From JAEUMG01 sp046349315 (GTDB lineage: Bacteria; Pseudomonadota; Alphaproteobacteria; Rhizobiales; Aestuariivirgaceae): a stretch of 64,000 bases of DNA. Positions 43,735-52,963 of this stretch are shown here, piece by piece. The notes beneath the pieces are model-generated. The model saw nothing but the letters and a program-made list of their open reading frames with translations. It had not been told where the DNA came from and ran no database searches. Made by a program: the position numbers and the translations under genes. Positions within the stretch are counted from its first letter, which is position 1. Every line of letters begins with the position of its first letter. The stretch spans positions 47,597 to 111,596 of the forward strand of contig JAXMCQ010000020.1 in the NCBI GenBank assembly GCA_046349315.1, read 5' to 3'.

Positions 43735-45567
43735 ATGAATCACCACGAGGTCCAGAGACCCAGTTTGATTGGCAGAATCGCGCTGGCGCTTCTGCTAATT
43801 TGGGGGCTCGCGATCATCCTGCCCGATTTCCGGCGCGTCTGGGATCCGCTCGCCTCCGTCGGCTTCTATGCCAATAGCGACGGGCTGGTTTACGACGAGA
43901 ACGGTCCCTTCGAGCACAACGAACACTCGCCCTCGTGGCGCGCCGGCATCAGGGAAGGCGACCGGCTCGACCTCGAGGCCATGCGCTGTGGAGGCGAGGC
44001 TTCGCCCGCCTGCGGCTATGTGCTCGCCGTCCTGGGCGGGTTCGAATACCTCCTGCCCAATACCGAGATCGCGGTGACGTTCAAGCCCGGCTCGCCATCC
44101 GGGATTGTGAACGCAACGCTCGTCGCCGAGCCCTTGCACACCCGCATGGTGTTCCGGGCCATCATGCTGCTTGATGTCATGGCGGGCATCGCCGTCCTGA
44201 TTGCTGCCGCATGGCTCGTTTGGATCAAGCCCGGGCCGATGAGCTGGGGCTTCTTCCTCTATGTAAGCTGGTACAATCCGAGCCAGGGCTTCGTGTTCTA
44301 CGCCTTCCTGCAGAAATGGCCGCCGCTGCTTTTGGCGCAGGATATTCTAGGGGCATTCCTCCAGGGCGCGGCGCTTGCCGGACTGCTGCTCTTCACCATC
44401 CGCGCCCCCAATGACCGGATCGATCCGAGCTGGCGCTGGCTCGAGCGCGCCGTGCCGTGGATCGGACTTGCGATCGGAATCCTGCTTGCACTCTCCTATC
44501 TCAATGCCTTCGGCTATCCGACAGAACTCATCACGCGCATCGGTATACTGACCGGCTTCGCTGTCGACTTCGCGGCGATCGGCATCCTGCTGGCGCGTCG
44601 GCGCAGCCTCACACCGGAGGACAATCAGCGACTGCGCTGGGTGCTATGGGGCTGTCTCATCGGCCTTCCAGCCTTCATCTTCGCCGAGATCTCACAATTT
44701 ACAACGCTTCTCGACTCGCGCTGGGGCGATTTAACGCCCAATGACGTGGTGATCGGACTGCTCTACCTCGCCAACGGCGTCTTCTGCCTCTTCGTTTTCG
44801 AGGCGGTGCGCCGGGACCGCGTCGTGAATGTCTCGATCCCGCTCAGGCGCGTGACGATCCTCGGCCTCAGCCTCAGTATTCCGGCCTTGTTTCTTCACGA
44901 GGCGGCGCGCGATCTGCAGGACGATCTGGGACTTCCCGGCTGGGCCTGGCTCGGGGTCGGCGCGCTCGTCGCCTATGCGATATCGCGCATCCACGAATTC
45001 TCGGTCGAAGCGGCAGAGCGCTTCTTCAACCGCCACCTCGACCAGATCGGCGAGGAGCTCTCCCGTCTGATCGCGTCGGCACGCAGCGTCGCCGAAGTCG
45101 AGCAGCATTTGACCAACGGTCCCATTAAGCATCTGCATCTGACCTCTGCCGCAGCCTTCCGTCGTGAAGGCAACGGCTTTGCACGACACACCGCGGGCGA
45201 TGGCTGGGACAATACCAATGCGGATCGGCTTGACGCCAACTTGCCGTTGCTCGCCCCGATCGTCGGACGGCAACGTCTCGCCGATCTACGCGGCGATGGC
45301 GCCCATGAACTCAATCTCCCTGACGGTGCGAAACGGCCGATCGTCGGCGTGCCGGCAACAATCCGCGGCCGTGTTCTGGCGGTCGCACTCTATGGGCCGC
45401 ATCATTCGGGCGCCGACCTCGATTCATACGAGCGGGCTTTGCTGGGGCGCCTCGGCGATGCCGCGGCCGAAGCCTATGTCGAGATCGAGAACGACGAATT
45501 GAAGAAGCGGGTCCGCGATCTTGAAAAAGATCTCGCGAAGCCGGCTGATCCTAAACGTCGAGATTAG
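43735..45567 (+). CDS. PDZ-like / multi-TM / GAF membrane protein without a kinase domain
   Basis: 610 residues from ATG 43735; an upstream in-frame ATG lies in the NDUFA9-like promoter region. TM1 about 11-29; a PDZ-like periplasmic segment (about 65-132, WRAGIREGDRLDL); a block of roughly eight helices (140-415); a signalling linker (HEFSVEAAERFFNRHLDQIG); a GAF-like domain (about 445-585); and a C-terminal coiled coil. This is the N-terminal design of ComP-like 7TM histidine kinases, but the histidine kinase part is absent. Function unknown. The 3' end overlaps the end of gyrB by 17 bp. Confidence 0.8.
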   Translation: MNHHEVQRPSLIGRIALALLLIWGLAIILPDFRRVWDPLASVGFYANSDGLVYDENGPFEHNEHSPSWRAGIREGDRLDLEAMRCGGEASPACGYVLAVLGGFEYLLPNTEIAVTFKPGSPSGIVNATLVAEPLHTRMVFRAIMLLDVMAGIAVLIAAAWLVWIKPGPMSWGFFLYVSWYNPSQGFVFYAFLQKWPPLLLAQDILGAFLQGAALAGLLLFTIRAPNDRIDPSWRWLERAVPWIGLAIGILLALSYLNAFGYPTELITRIGILTGFAVDFAAIGILLARRRSLTPEDNQRLRWVLWGCLIGLPAFIFAEISQFTTLLDSRWGDLTPNDVVIGLLYLANGVFCLFVFEAVRRDRVVNVSIPLRRVTILGLSLSIPALFLHEAARDLQDDLGLPGWAWLGVGALVAYAISRIHEFSVEAAERFFNRHLDQIGEELSRLIASARSVAEVEQHLTNGPIKHLHLTSAAAFRREGNGFARHTAGDGWDNTNADRLDANLPLLAPIVGRQRLADLRGDGAHELNLPDGAKRPIVGVPATIRGRVLAVALYGPHHSGADLDSYERALLGRLGDAAAEAYVEIENDELKKRVRDLEKDLAKPADPKRRD

Positions 45568-47992
45568 CGACCGAGAGGGCGTTCTCGCGGATGAAGTCGC
45601 GGCGCGGTTCGACGACATCACCCATCAATTTGGTGAAGAGATCGTCGGCCTCATCGAGCTCGCTGACCTTGACCCGCAAGAGCGAGCGGGCATTGACGTC
45701 GAGCGTCGTCTCCCACAATTGCTCGGGGTTCATTTCACCAAGGCCTTTGTAGCGCTGGAGCGATATGCCCTTGCGGCCCGACGCGAAGACCGCCTCGAGC
45801 AATTCGAGCGGACCGTGAATGACGATATCGGAATCCTTGCGGCGCAAACGCGCGGGCTTGGCATAGATCTCCTGCAAATGCGCAGCGCGCCTGTCGAGGC
45901 GCAGCGCATCTGAAGACCCGATCAGTCTGCCGTCGATGACCCAGTACTCCTTCACACCGCGGACCTCGCGGCCAAAGGCTAGACCGCCGTCGGCGGTCGG
46001 GTCGCCGGTCCAGCCGCGTTCGGTCTCTTCTGAAATCGAATCGAGGCGACGCGCGATGTAGCTCGCCGCGGCACGTGCATTCTCGGCATTGGAGAGAACG
46101 TCGGGATTGAGGGAACCGGCGATCGCCGCCTGTTCAACAACGGTGCGCGAATAGCGCGAATGAATGGCATCGAGGGCGGCTCGCACCTGCAATGCCTCCT
46201 CGACGATCTCGCGCAGATCGCTGCCGGCGCGCTCCTCGCCATTGGCGAGCACCAGCGTTGCACCCTCGAGGCCCGTCTCGATCAAGTAGTTTTCAAGCGC
46301 CTTCGAATCCTTGAGATATTGTTCGGAGGAACCACGCTTCACCTTATAGAGCGGCGGCTGCGCAATATAGAGATGGCCGCGCTCGATCAGTTCGAACATC
46401 TGGCGATAGAAGAAGGTGAGCAGAAGCGTGCGGATATGGGCGCCATCGACATCGGCGTCCGTCATGATGATGATCTTGTGATAGCGCAGTTTGTCGGCGT
46501 TGAATTCCTCGCGGCCAATGCCGGTGCCGAGCGCGGTAATCAATGTTCCGATTTCCGCCGATGACAGCATCTTGTCGAAGCGCGCGCGCTCGACATTGAG
46601 AATCTTGCCGCGCAAGGGCAGCACCGCCTGGTTTTCGCGGTTCCTCGCCTGTTTGGCGGAGCCGCCGGCCGAGTCGCCTTCGACGATGAAGAGCTCGGAT
46701 TTCGATGGATCGCGCTCCTGGCAATCGGCGAGCTTGCCGGGGAGCGATGAAATGTCGAGCGCCCCTTTGCGGCGTGTCAGTTCGCGCGCCTTGCGCGCCG
46801 CCTCGCGCGCCGCTGCCGCATCGACGACCTTGCCGACGATCTTCTTGGCGTCGGCGGGATGTTCCTCGAACCAGGCGCCGAGATTTTCCCCGACATAGCC
46901 TTCGACAACGGGTCGCACCTCGGAGGAAACGAGCTTGTCCTTCGTCTGCGATGAGAATTTGGGATCGGGCACCTTGACTGAGAGTACGCAGGTCAATCCC
47001 TCCCGCGCATCATCGCCGGTAAGTTGTACCTTCTCCTTTTTGGCGATGCCCGAATCATTCGCATAATTGTTGATCACGCGCGTCAAGGCTGCGCGGAAGC
47101 CCGCCAAATGCGTGCCGCCATCCCTCTGCGGGATGTTGTTGGTGAAGCACAAAGTATTCTCGTGATAGCTGTCGTTCCACCATAAGGCACATTCAACCGT
47201 GATGCCCTCGCGCTCGCCCTTGATGAAGATCGGCTCGGCAAGGGCTGCCTGCTTGGTGCGGTCGAGATAGCGCACGAAGGCCTGGATGCCGCCCTCGTAA
47301 TAGAGTTCGACCTCCTTCGGCTCGACGCCGCGCTTGTCGGACAGGAGAATGCGCACGCCGGAATTGAGGAAGGCCAGTTCGCGCAAGCGATGTTCGATGG
47401 TGCCGAAGTCGAACTCGGTCTTGGTGAATATCTCGGTGCTCGGCAGAAAGGTCACTTCGGTGCCGCGCCTGTCATCGGCGTTGCGGACCACGGCAAGCGG
47501 CGCATCGGGCACGCCATTGGTGAAGCTCATCGCGTATTCCTGGCCGTTGCGCCAGATGCGCAGTTTGAGCGACACGGAGAGCGCATTGACCACCGAGACG
47601 CCGACGCCATGCAGACCGCCCGAAACCTTGTAGGAGTTCTGGTCGAACTTGCCGCCGGCATGGAGTTCGGTCATGACGATCTCGGCAGCGGAGCGCTTGG
47701 GGTCGTTGTCGTCATCCTGTTTGATATCGGTCGGGATGCCGCGGCCGTTGTCCGAAACCGTTACCGAGCCGTCGGCATTAAGCGTCACGATGACGCGATC
47801 GGCATGGCCGGCAAGCGTCTCGTCGATGGCATTGTCGACCACCTCATAGACCATGTGATGCAGGCCAGAGCCGTCATCGGTATCACCGATATACATGCCC
47901 GGCCGCTTGCGAACGGCATCGAGCCCTTTGAGTATCTTGATCGAATCGGCGCCGTATTCCTCGGCGTTCTCGTTCTTAATGGGTTCGGACAT
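45551..47992 (-). CDS. gyrB: DNA gyrase subunit B
   Basis: 813 residues. GHKL ATPase motifs (YEVVDNAIDE, DNGRGIP, GGLHGVG), transducer domain, and the TOPRIM domain (VEGDSAGGSA, DADVDGAHIRTLL). The C-terminus ends GDVVEPRRDFIRENALSVANLDV-type with the typical gyrase tail. It introduces negative supercoils with GyrA. It begins 2 bp after recF. Confidence 0.98.
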   Translation of the reverse strand: MSEPIKNENAEEYGADSIKILKGLDAVRKRPGMYIGDTDDGSGLHHMVYEVVDNAIDETLAGHADRVIVTLNADGSVTVSDNGRGIPTDIKQDDDNDPKRSAAEIVMTELHAGGKFDQNSYKVSGGLHGVGVSVVNALSVSLKLRIWRNGQEYAMSFTNGVPDAPLAVVRNADDRRGTEVTFLPSTEIFTKTEFDFGTIEHRLRELAFLNSGVRILLSDKRGVEPKEVELYYEGGIQAFVRYLDRTKQAALAEPIFIKGEREGITVECALWWNDSYHENTLCFTNNIPQRDGGTHLAGFRAALTRVINNYANDSGIAKKEKVQLTGDDAREGLTCVLSVKVPDPKFSSQTKDKLVSSEVRPVVEGYVGENLGAWFEEHPADAKKIVGKVVDAAAAREAARKARELTRRKGALDISSLPGKLADCQERDPSKSELFIVEGDSAGGSAKQARNRENQAVLPLRGKILNVERARFDKMLSSAEIGTLITALGTGIGREEFNADKLRYHKIIIMTDADVDGAHIRTLLLTFFYRQMFELIERGHLYIAQPPLYKVKRGSSEQYLKDSKALENYLIETGLEGATLVLANGEERAGSDLREIVEEALQVRAALDAIHSRYSRTVVEQAAIAGSLNPDVLSNAENARAAASYIARRLDSISEETERGWTGDPTADGGLAFGREVRGVKEYWVIDGRLIGSSDALRLDRRAAHLQEIYAKPARLRRKDSDIVIHGPLELLEAVFASGRKGISLQRYKGLGEMNPEQLWETTLDVNARSLLRVKVSELDEADDLFTKLMGDVVEPRRDFIRENALSVANLDV

Positions 47993-47994
47993 TA

Positions 47995-49149
47995 TTACCT
48001 CGTCATAGGGGAAACGGTCCCCGCTTCCACATGGAAGAATTGCGCTGTTTTGCCAAGTCCCTCGAAAAGGCTCTCATCGGTTCCCGTCATCCAGGCCTGA
48101 ACGCCCATGGAATCAAGCGTCTGAAACAAGGCGCGCCGGCGGCCCGAATCGAGATGGGCGGTTACCTCGTCAAGTAATAGCATGGGCATCGCTCCGGCCG
48201 CAGCGGCAACGGTTTGGGCCTGGGCCAGGATCAGCCCGATGAGCAAGGCCTTCTGCTCGCCCGTCGAACATTGCGCGGCAGGCATGCCCTTTGGACCAAA
48301 CACCACGGCAAGATCGCTGCGGTGCGGGCCGATCAAAGTCCGACCCGCCGTGGCGTCGGCTTTGCGGTTGTCGGCAAGTCTCCTGCGAAACTCATTTTCG
48401 GCATAAACCGAGGACATGGCGGCAAGAAGCTTCTCGACCTCGCCCTCAAGCGACATACCCGCCCAAGGAAAGGCCGCTTGGCTCGATACTATATGGCTAT
48501 TCGCCTGGAGATTTTCGAGGGCTGCAAGGCGCGCCGCGGCGATGGCAGCGGCCATTTCGGCCATGTTGGCTTCGATGCCGGAGAGCCACAGGGGATCCGG
48601 GCCGGGCTCACTCAACAGGAGATTGCGCTCGCGCATCGCCTTCTCATAGGCATTGAGATGCGAGCCATGGGCTGAATCGCAGGCCGAGACCAGCCGGTCG
48701 AAAAAGCGGCGGCGGTCGCCTGGAGGGCCGGCGAAGAGGCGATCCATGGCAGGGGTCAACCAAAGCAAGCGCATATGCTCGGCAAGGCTCGCGAGTGATT
48801 TTTGCGGGACGCCGTCGAGGTGAATCTGGCGGCTTACTTCTTCGCCGTCCCCGGCCGGCGCCGGACGCCAGGCCGTGCCGATCGCAGCTTCGCCAGAGAG
48901 CCCCGTGACATTCGCCGCCACCGCCCAGCCCGCCGGCGCCCATTCGCGAACCATCTCGGCATAGGCGGCATTGCGCAAGCCCCGGCCCGGGATCAGCAGC
49001 GATACCGCTTCGAGTAGATTGGTCTTGCCGGCACCGTTAGGCCCGATGAGGACGACATGGTCGTCAGCGATCTGCAATCGCAAGCCGGTATAATTGCGGA
49101 AGTCAGTCAGCGTCAGACGGGAGAGAGAGATGTGCAAGCCTTGCTCCAT
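47995..49149 (-). CDS. recF: DNA replication and repair protein RecF
   Basis: 384 residues from ATG 49149; a start at 49179 would place coding sequence inside a palindromic repeat. Walker A GPNGAGKTN, the SMC-like signature CSTGEQKALLIGLIL and Walker B PMLLLDEVTAHLD are present. It loads RecA at gaps with RecOR. The start codon is preceded by the repeat-derived GATGACGGA, which may be its ribosome site. Confidence 0.95.
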   Translation of the reverse strand: MEQGLHISLSRLTLTDFRNYTGLRLQIADDHVVLIGPNGAGKTNLLEAVSLLIPGRGLRNAAYAEMVREWAPAGWAVAANVTGLSGEAAIGTAWRPAPAGDGEEVSRQIHLDGVPQKSLASLAEHMRLLWLTPAMDRLFAGPPGDRRRFFDRLVSACDSAHGSHLNAYEKAMRERNLLLSEPGPDPLWLSGIEANMAEMAAAIAAARLAALENLQANSHIVSSQAAFPWAGMSLEGEVEKLLAAMSSVYAENEFRRRLADNRKADATAGRTLIGPHRSDLAVVFGPKGMPAAQCSTGEQKALLIGLILAQAQTVAAAAGAMPMLLLDEVTAHLDSGRRRALFQTLDSMGVQAWMTGTDESLFEGLGKTAQFFHVEAGTVSPMTR

Positions 49150-49151
49150 TC

Positions 49152-49248
49152 CGTCATCCCGGCGAAAGCCGGGATCCATGGATCAGCCGGAACTGCGTGA
49201 GCAAATCGTTGCGCGGGAAACCGGATCCCGGCTTTCGCCGGGATGACG
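49152..49248. repeat. Inverted pair of REP-like palindromes between recF and dnaN
   Basis: ATCCCGGC-GAAA-GCCGGGAT (49156-49175) and its inverted copy ATCCCGGC-TTTC-GCCGGGAT (49225-49244), with CGTC/GACG flanks conserved, separated by 49 bp. This head-to-head arrangement with conserved loop is like a BIME. The left element touches the recF ribosome site. Confidence 0.8.
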
Positions 49249-49260
49249 AAGAAAACAGAA

Positions 49261-50373
49261 TCACACCCGCATCGGCATCAGGACATAAAGCGCCTGATCA
49301 TCGCCAGGATCGCGAATGATGGTTGGCGATCCCGCATCGGCGAGTTGGAATGTCGCCTGGTCGTTCTTGATCTGCCCGGCAATGTCGAGAAGGTATTTGG
49401 AGTTGAAGCCGATATCGAGCGGCTCTGCGTCGTAAGTCGCAGCGATCTCTTCTTCCGCCGAGCCCGAATCCGGATTGTTGACGGAAAGCACGAGCTTGCC
49501 CGCGGAAATATTGAGCTTCACCGCCCGGCCTTTTTCGCTTGAAATCGTCGAGACGCGATCGACAGCACCCGTGAACAAGGCGGTATCGACTTCGAGCGTC
49601 TTGTCATTATGGCGCGGAATGACGCGATCGTAATCGGGGAAGGTACCGTCGATCAATTTCGAGGTCAGCACCAATGCGCCCCACGAAAAGCGAATCTTGC
49701 TCGCCGAAAGCGCCACTTCGATCTCGCCATCCTCGCCTTCGATGAGGCGGACGAGTTCGAGAACCGTCTTGCGCGGCACGATGATGCCCGGCATGCCGTC
49801 CGCACCCTTGGGCCGCGCCACCTGCGCCTGCGCCAGCCGATGCCCGTCCGTTGCGACCGCGCGCAAGACTTTCGCAGCCGGCACTTCATGCAGATAGATA
49901 CCGTTCAGATAATAGCGCGTCTCTTCCGTGGAGATGGCGAAACGCGTCTTCTCGATCAGGCCCTTGAGGTCGCTCGCGGCGAGCGCAAAACGATGCGGCA
50001 ATTCGCCCGCATTGAGATCGGGAAAATCATCGGGCGGTAGAGCTTGCAAAGCGAAGCGCGAGCGCCCGGCAAAGACCGAGACACGGCCAGTGTCCGGCCC
50101 CTGCTCGATCTCGAGCTGCGCGCCATCCGGCAATTTGCGCACGATGTCGTGCAGCATATGGGCCGGCACCGTGGTGGCGCCGGACTTTGCCACGTCGGCC
50201 GGCGTTGCCTCGATGATCTCAATATCGAGATCTGTCGCGGTCAGTCTTACTTCGCCATCGCCCGCCTGGATGAGCACATTGGACAGGATCGGAATCGTGT
50301 TGCGCCGCTCGACCACGCTTTGCACATGCGTCAAGGCCTTGAGAAACGCCGAGCGTTCGATCGTCACGCGCAT
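49261..50373 (-). CDS. dnaN: DNA polymerase III sliding clamp (beta subunit)
   Basis: 370 residues, three clamp domains. MRVTIERSAFLKALTHVQSVVERRNTIPILSNVLI at the start and the C-terminal LYVLMPMRV end are typical. It tethers the replicative polymerase to DNA. Between dnaA and recF, the conserved order. Confidence 0.97.
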   Translation of the reverse strand: MRVTIERSAFLKALTHVQSVVERRNTIPILSNVLIQAGDGEVRLTATDLDIEIIEATPADVAKSGATTVPAHMLHDIVRKLPDGAQLEIEQGPDTGRVSVFAGRSRFALQALPPDDFPDLNAGELPHRFALAASDLKGLIEKTRFAISTEETRYYLNGIYLHEVPAAKVLRAVATDGHRLAQAQVARPKGADGMPGIIVPRKTVLELVRLIEGEDGEIEVALSASKIRFSWGALVLTSKLIDGTFPDYDRVIPRHNDKTLEVDTALFTGAVDRVSTISSEKGRAVKLNISAGKLVLSVNNPDSGSAEEEIAATYDAEPLDIGFNSKYLLDIAGQIKNDQATFQLADAGSPTIIRDPGDDQALYVLMPMRV

Positions 50374-50433
50374 TTAGAGCACCTGTCCCCTTCCCGCGAT
50401 CCTATTATCGGGCCGAAGAATGTGGCGCGGAAG

Positions 50434-50460
50434 GCCCCGCGTTGCAAGTGCCCGCGGGGC
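50434..50460 (-). terminator. GC-rich hairpin between dnaA and dnaN
   Basis: GCCCCGCG (50434-50441) pairs with CGCGGGGC (50453-50460), just 6 bp after the dnaA stop. No T-run follows on the minus strand, so at most a partial terminator or mRNA-stability element separating dnaA from dnaN. Confidence 0.4.
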
Positions 50461-50466
50461 TTATCG

Positions 50467-51912
50467 CTATTGTTGTTCGATCAGGCGAATCAGCAAGGCA
50501 ACTTCGCGGGCGAGCCGGTCGTCGGTGCGCATCTGGTCCTCGATCTTGCGCACGGCATGAAGCACCGTCGAATGATCGCGACCGCCGAAACGGCGGCCGA
50601 TTTCGGGAAGCGACCGGGGGGTCAGCTTCTTGGCAAGATACATGCCGATCTGGCGCGGCACGACGACGGCGCGGGAACGGCGCGCGGAGAGGAGATCGGC
50701 ACGCGCAACATTATAGTGCCGGCCAATCACTTTCAGGATGTCCTCGATCTTGACCCGACCCTGGTCCGGATTCTGCGCCATGTCACGCAGCACCATCGCG
50801 GCGAGATCGAGCGTCATCGGCGCGTGGCTCAACTGGTGATGGGCAATCATCTTATTGAGCGCACCCTCCAGTTCGCGACCGCCGCCCGTGCAAGTATTGG
50901 CAATGAATTCAAGCACCTCTGCCGACATGTCGATTGAGGGATAGTCGCGGCGTGCGGCGCCGAGGCGATTGGCGAGAATTTCACGGCGCAGTTCGAGATC
51001 GGGCAGTTCGATGTCGACCACCAAGCCGCCCATCAGGCGCGAGCGCATGCGCTGGTCGATCGTATCAAGCTGGGCTGGAGGAACATCGGCCGCAATGATC
51101 ACCTGGCGCTTCGAATCCACCAGCGAATTGAAGGTATGGCAGAATTCCTGCTGCATGGTCTTGCCTTGCAGGAATTGGAAGTCGTCGATGAGAAGCACGT
51201 CGATCGACTGGAAATAGTCCTTGAAGGCGATCGTGTCGCGCTGTTTGAGCGCGCCGATGAAATGATACATGAACCGCTCGGCGGTGATGTAGAGCACGCG
51301 GCGGTCGGGCTGGGTATTGCGGATGCGCCAGGCAATCGCGTTGAGGAGATGCGTCTTGCCGAGACCGGCAGCAGAGTGGACGAAGAGCGGATTGAAGCTT
51401 ACCGGCGTTCCGGGTGCGGCCTCGGCCACGCGCAAAGCCGCGGCATGGGCAAGCCGGTTGGAACCGCCAATAAAGAAGGATTCGAAGGTCTGGGCCGGAT
51501 CGAGCGGCGAGCCGCGCTCGCCGGCAAGGCTCGACGGCAGCATCGGCCGGCGAAGCGTTGAGGATTCTTCGGTGATGACCGGTATCGCGGCCGGCAAATC
51601 GGCTGCGCGATGCGGAAGGCCGCGCGTGCGTACGCGAACTTGCACGGTATCGACTTGGCCGAGTTCGGCCTCGCTCAATTTGTGCAGGCGAGATTGGTAG
51701 TGGGTCTCGATCCAATTGCGCAGGAAGCGGGTCGGAACAGAGACCGCGAGCCGCCCGTCAGACCATTCCTCGGGCTCCATGCGGGCAAACCAGCTGGAAT
51801 AGAGGTCCTCTCCCAGTTCCACACGCAGTCTTTGCGCGATCCGTTCCCAGCATCTCTTCAAATCCGGTCCAGCATTCAAAGTCATCGTCTTGGCCGCCTC
51901 ATCGTTTTTCAT
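50467..51912 (-). CDS. dnaA: Chromosomal replication initiator protein DnaA
   Basis: 481 residues from ATG 51912; TTG 51921 and ATG 51885 are alternatives, the last with GAGG upstream. Domain I (WERIAQRLRVELGEDLYSSWF), variable domain II, AAA+ domain III (Walker A GLGKTHLL, Walker B LLIDDFQFLQ), and domain IV with the DnaA-box-binding signature GRDHSTVLHAVRKIE. It opens the chromosomal origin. Confidence 0.97.
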   Translation of the reverse strand: MKNDEAAKTMTLNAGPDLKRCWERIAQRLRVELGEDLYSSWFARMEPEEWSDGRLAVSVPTRFLRNWIETHYQSRLHKLSEAELGQVDTVQVRVRTRGLPHRAADLPAAIPVITEESSTLRRPMLPSSLAGERGSPLDPAQTFESFFIGGSNRLAHAAALRVAEAAPGTPVSFNPLFVHSAAGLGKTHLLNAIAWRIRNTQPDRRVLYITAERFMYHFIGALKQRDTIAFKDYFQSIDVLLIDDFQFLQGKTMQQEFCHTFNSLVDSKRQVIIAADVPPAQLDTIDQRMRSRLMGGLVVDIELPDLELRREILANRLGAARRDYPSIDMSAEVLEFIANTCTGGGRELEGALNKMIAHHQLSHAPMTLDLAAMVLRDMAQNPDQGRVKIEDILKVIGRHYNVARADLLSARRSRAVVVPRQIGMYLAKKLTPRSLPEIGRRFGGRDHSTVLHAVRKIEDQMRTDDRLAREVALLIRLIEQQ

Positions 51913-52520
51913 TTTTGGCAAAACCCGTCCTTCGCTCTCCCGGGGGAGAACGCTTCCAAGCTGCGATAACGCGGCTCGAACTAGAGCGCCGCCGCTCTCA
52001 CCTTGTGTGGATTTCCCATCTTGCCGCCCCTCACACGCAACTCGCGCAAAAGCCTGTCCGCCCCCAATCCATCGGACCGAGCCTCACTCACCTAATCCCT
52101 CGTTACTATTGAGCTGGCTACTGCCCTGCTCGACACAGCCCATTCCGGGCCATACTTACCGCCGCCGTCTCACACACCGCATTGCCGTTGGCGTTCCGTC
52201 ACCGTACGCCCGATGAACTTAGACGCGGGGACTGAGGCCTGACAACCGGAGTCACCGGCTATTTCAGTACACGGATGAAAGCGGCGGCTGTCCGAGCTTC
52301 TGTGGCGCATTTGCAACCCTCGACAAGCCCTTGATTCGATTTAACGAATTCTTAACCTTCAGGATTGTTGCAGAATAACAACAATCACGACGATCGCTGC
52401 AATGGTGCCAAAAATTAAGCCCAGGGCACCTGTCCCGATTAGGGACCACGCCAAGCAACCCCTACAAGCCTTTGAAATATCTCATTTAATCTTGCGAGTC
52501 TGAATCCGTAGGCTGACAAA
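51913..52520. other. Non-coding region upstream of dnaA
   Basis: About 600 bp without a believable gene. It contains AT-richer DNA around 52330-52500 with a hairpin GATTGTTG/CAACAATC (52363-52386) and ATTCG/CGAAT just before it. Only a weak DnaA-box-like TGTGGATTT (52006-52014) was found; there is no cluster of TTATCCACA-type boxes. It presumably holds the dnaA promoter; an origin role is not supported by box content. Confidence 0.5.
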
Positions 52521-52556
52521 GAAAAAGCGCGCACGATCAATCAAGATCGGCGCGCT
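52521..52556 (-). terminator. Rho-independent terminator of rpsT
   Basis: On the minus strand AGCGCGCCGATC pairs with GATCGTGCGCGCT (one bulged T), loop TTGATT, followed by TTTTTC. It begins about 22 bp after the rpsT stop. A clear intrinsic terminator isolating rpsT from dnaA. Confidence 0.85.
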
Positions 52557-52578
52557 CTTGTGTACAGGGGAATTAAGG

Positions 52579-52845
52579 TCAGGCTTTCAGAGCCTTAACC
52601 CGCTTGGTCAGGCGCGAAACCTTACGTGACGCTGCATTCTTATGCAGCACGCCCTTCTGGGCACCACGCATCAATTCAGGCCCCGCGGCCTTGAGTGCCG
52701 CCTCGGCCGCCGTGCGATCACCCTTGGCGATCGCTTCTTCGACCTTGCGCACTTCGGTACGGACCCGGCTGACCCGGTTCTTATTGATGCTCGCCCGCCG
52801 TGTGGCGACGCGCGTGGCTTTCTTTGCCGATTTCGTATTGGCCAT
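52579..52845 (-). CDS. rpsT: 30S ribosomal protein S20
   Basis: 88 residues, basic helical protein starting MANTKSAKKATRVATRR with LHKNAASRKVSRLTKRVKAL near the end. It binds 16S rRNA early in assembly. Its place just before dnaA is conserved in Rhizobiales. Own terminator downstream. Confidence 0.98.
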   Translation of the reverse strand: MANTKSAKKATRVATRRASINKNRVSRVRTEVRKVEEAIAKGDRTAAEAALKAAGPELMRGAQKGVLHKNAASRKVSRLTKRVKALKA

Positions 52846-52963
52846 GAATTTCTCGCTCGTGAAGGAAACATCGAGTTAGACCAGCAATGCCAACGGCACG
52901 CGGGCTGCCCCTCGTTTGGCCGGGCTTATAGCGACGGGGCCCAGTTGCGTCAATCGTTCCCTG

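Noticed and set aside
43735..45567. Frameshifted histidine kinase
   Set aside because: The frame ends in a normal coiled coil and gyrB begins its 3' end directly afterwards; no kinase remnants are seen in other frames.
52264..52458. 64-residue frame upstream of dnaA
   Set aside because: No ribosome site or motif, and it crosses the hairpin region.
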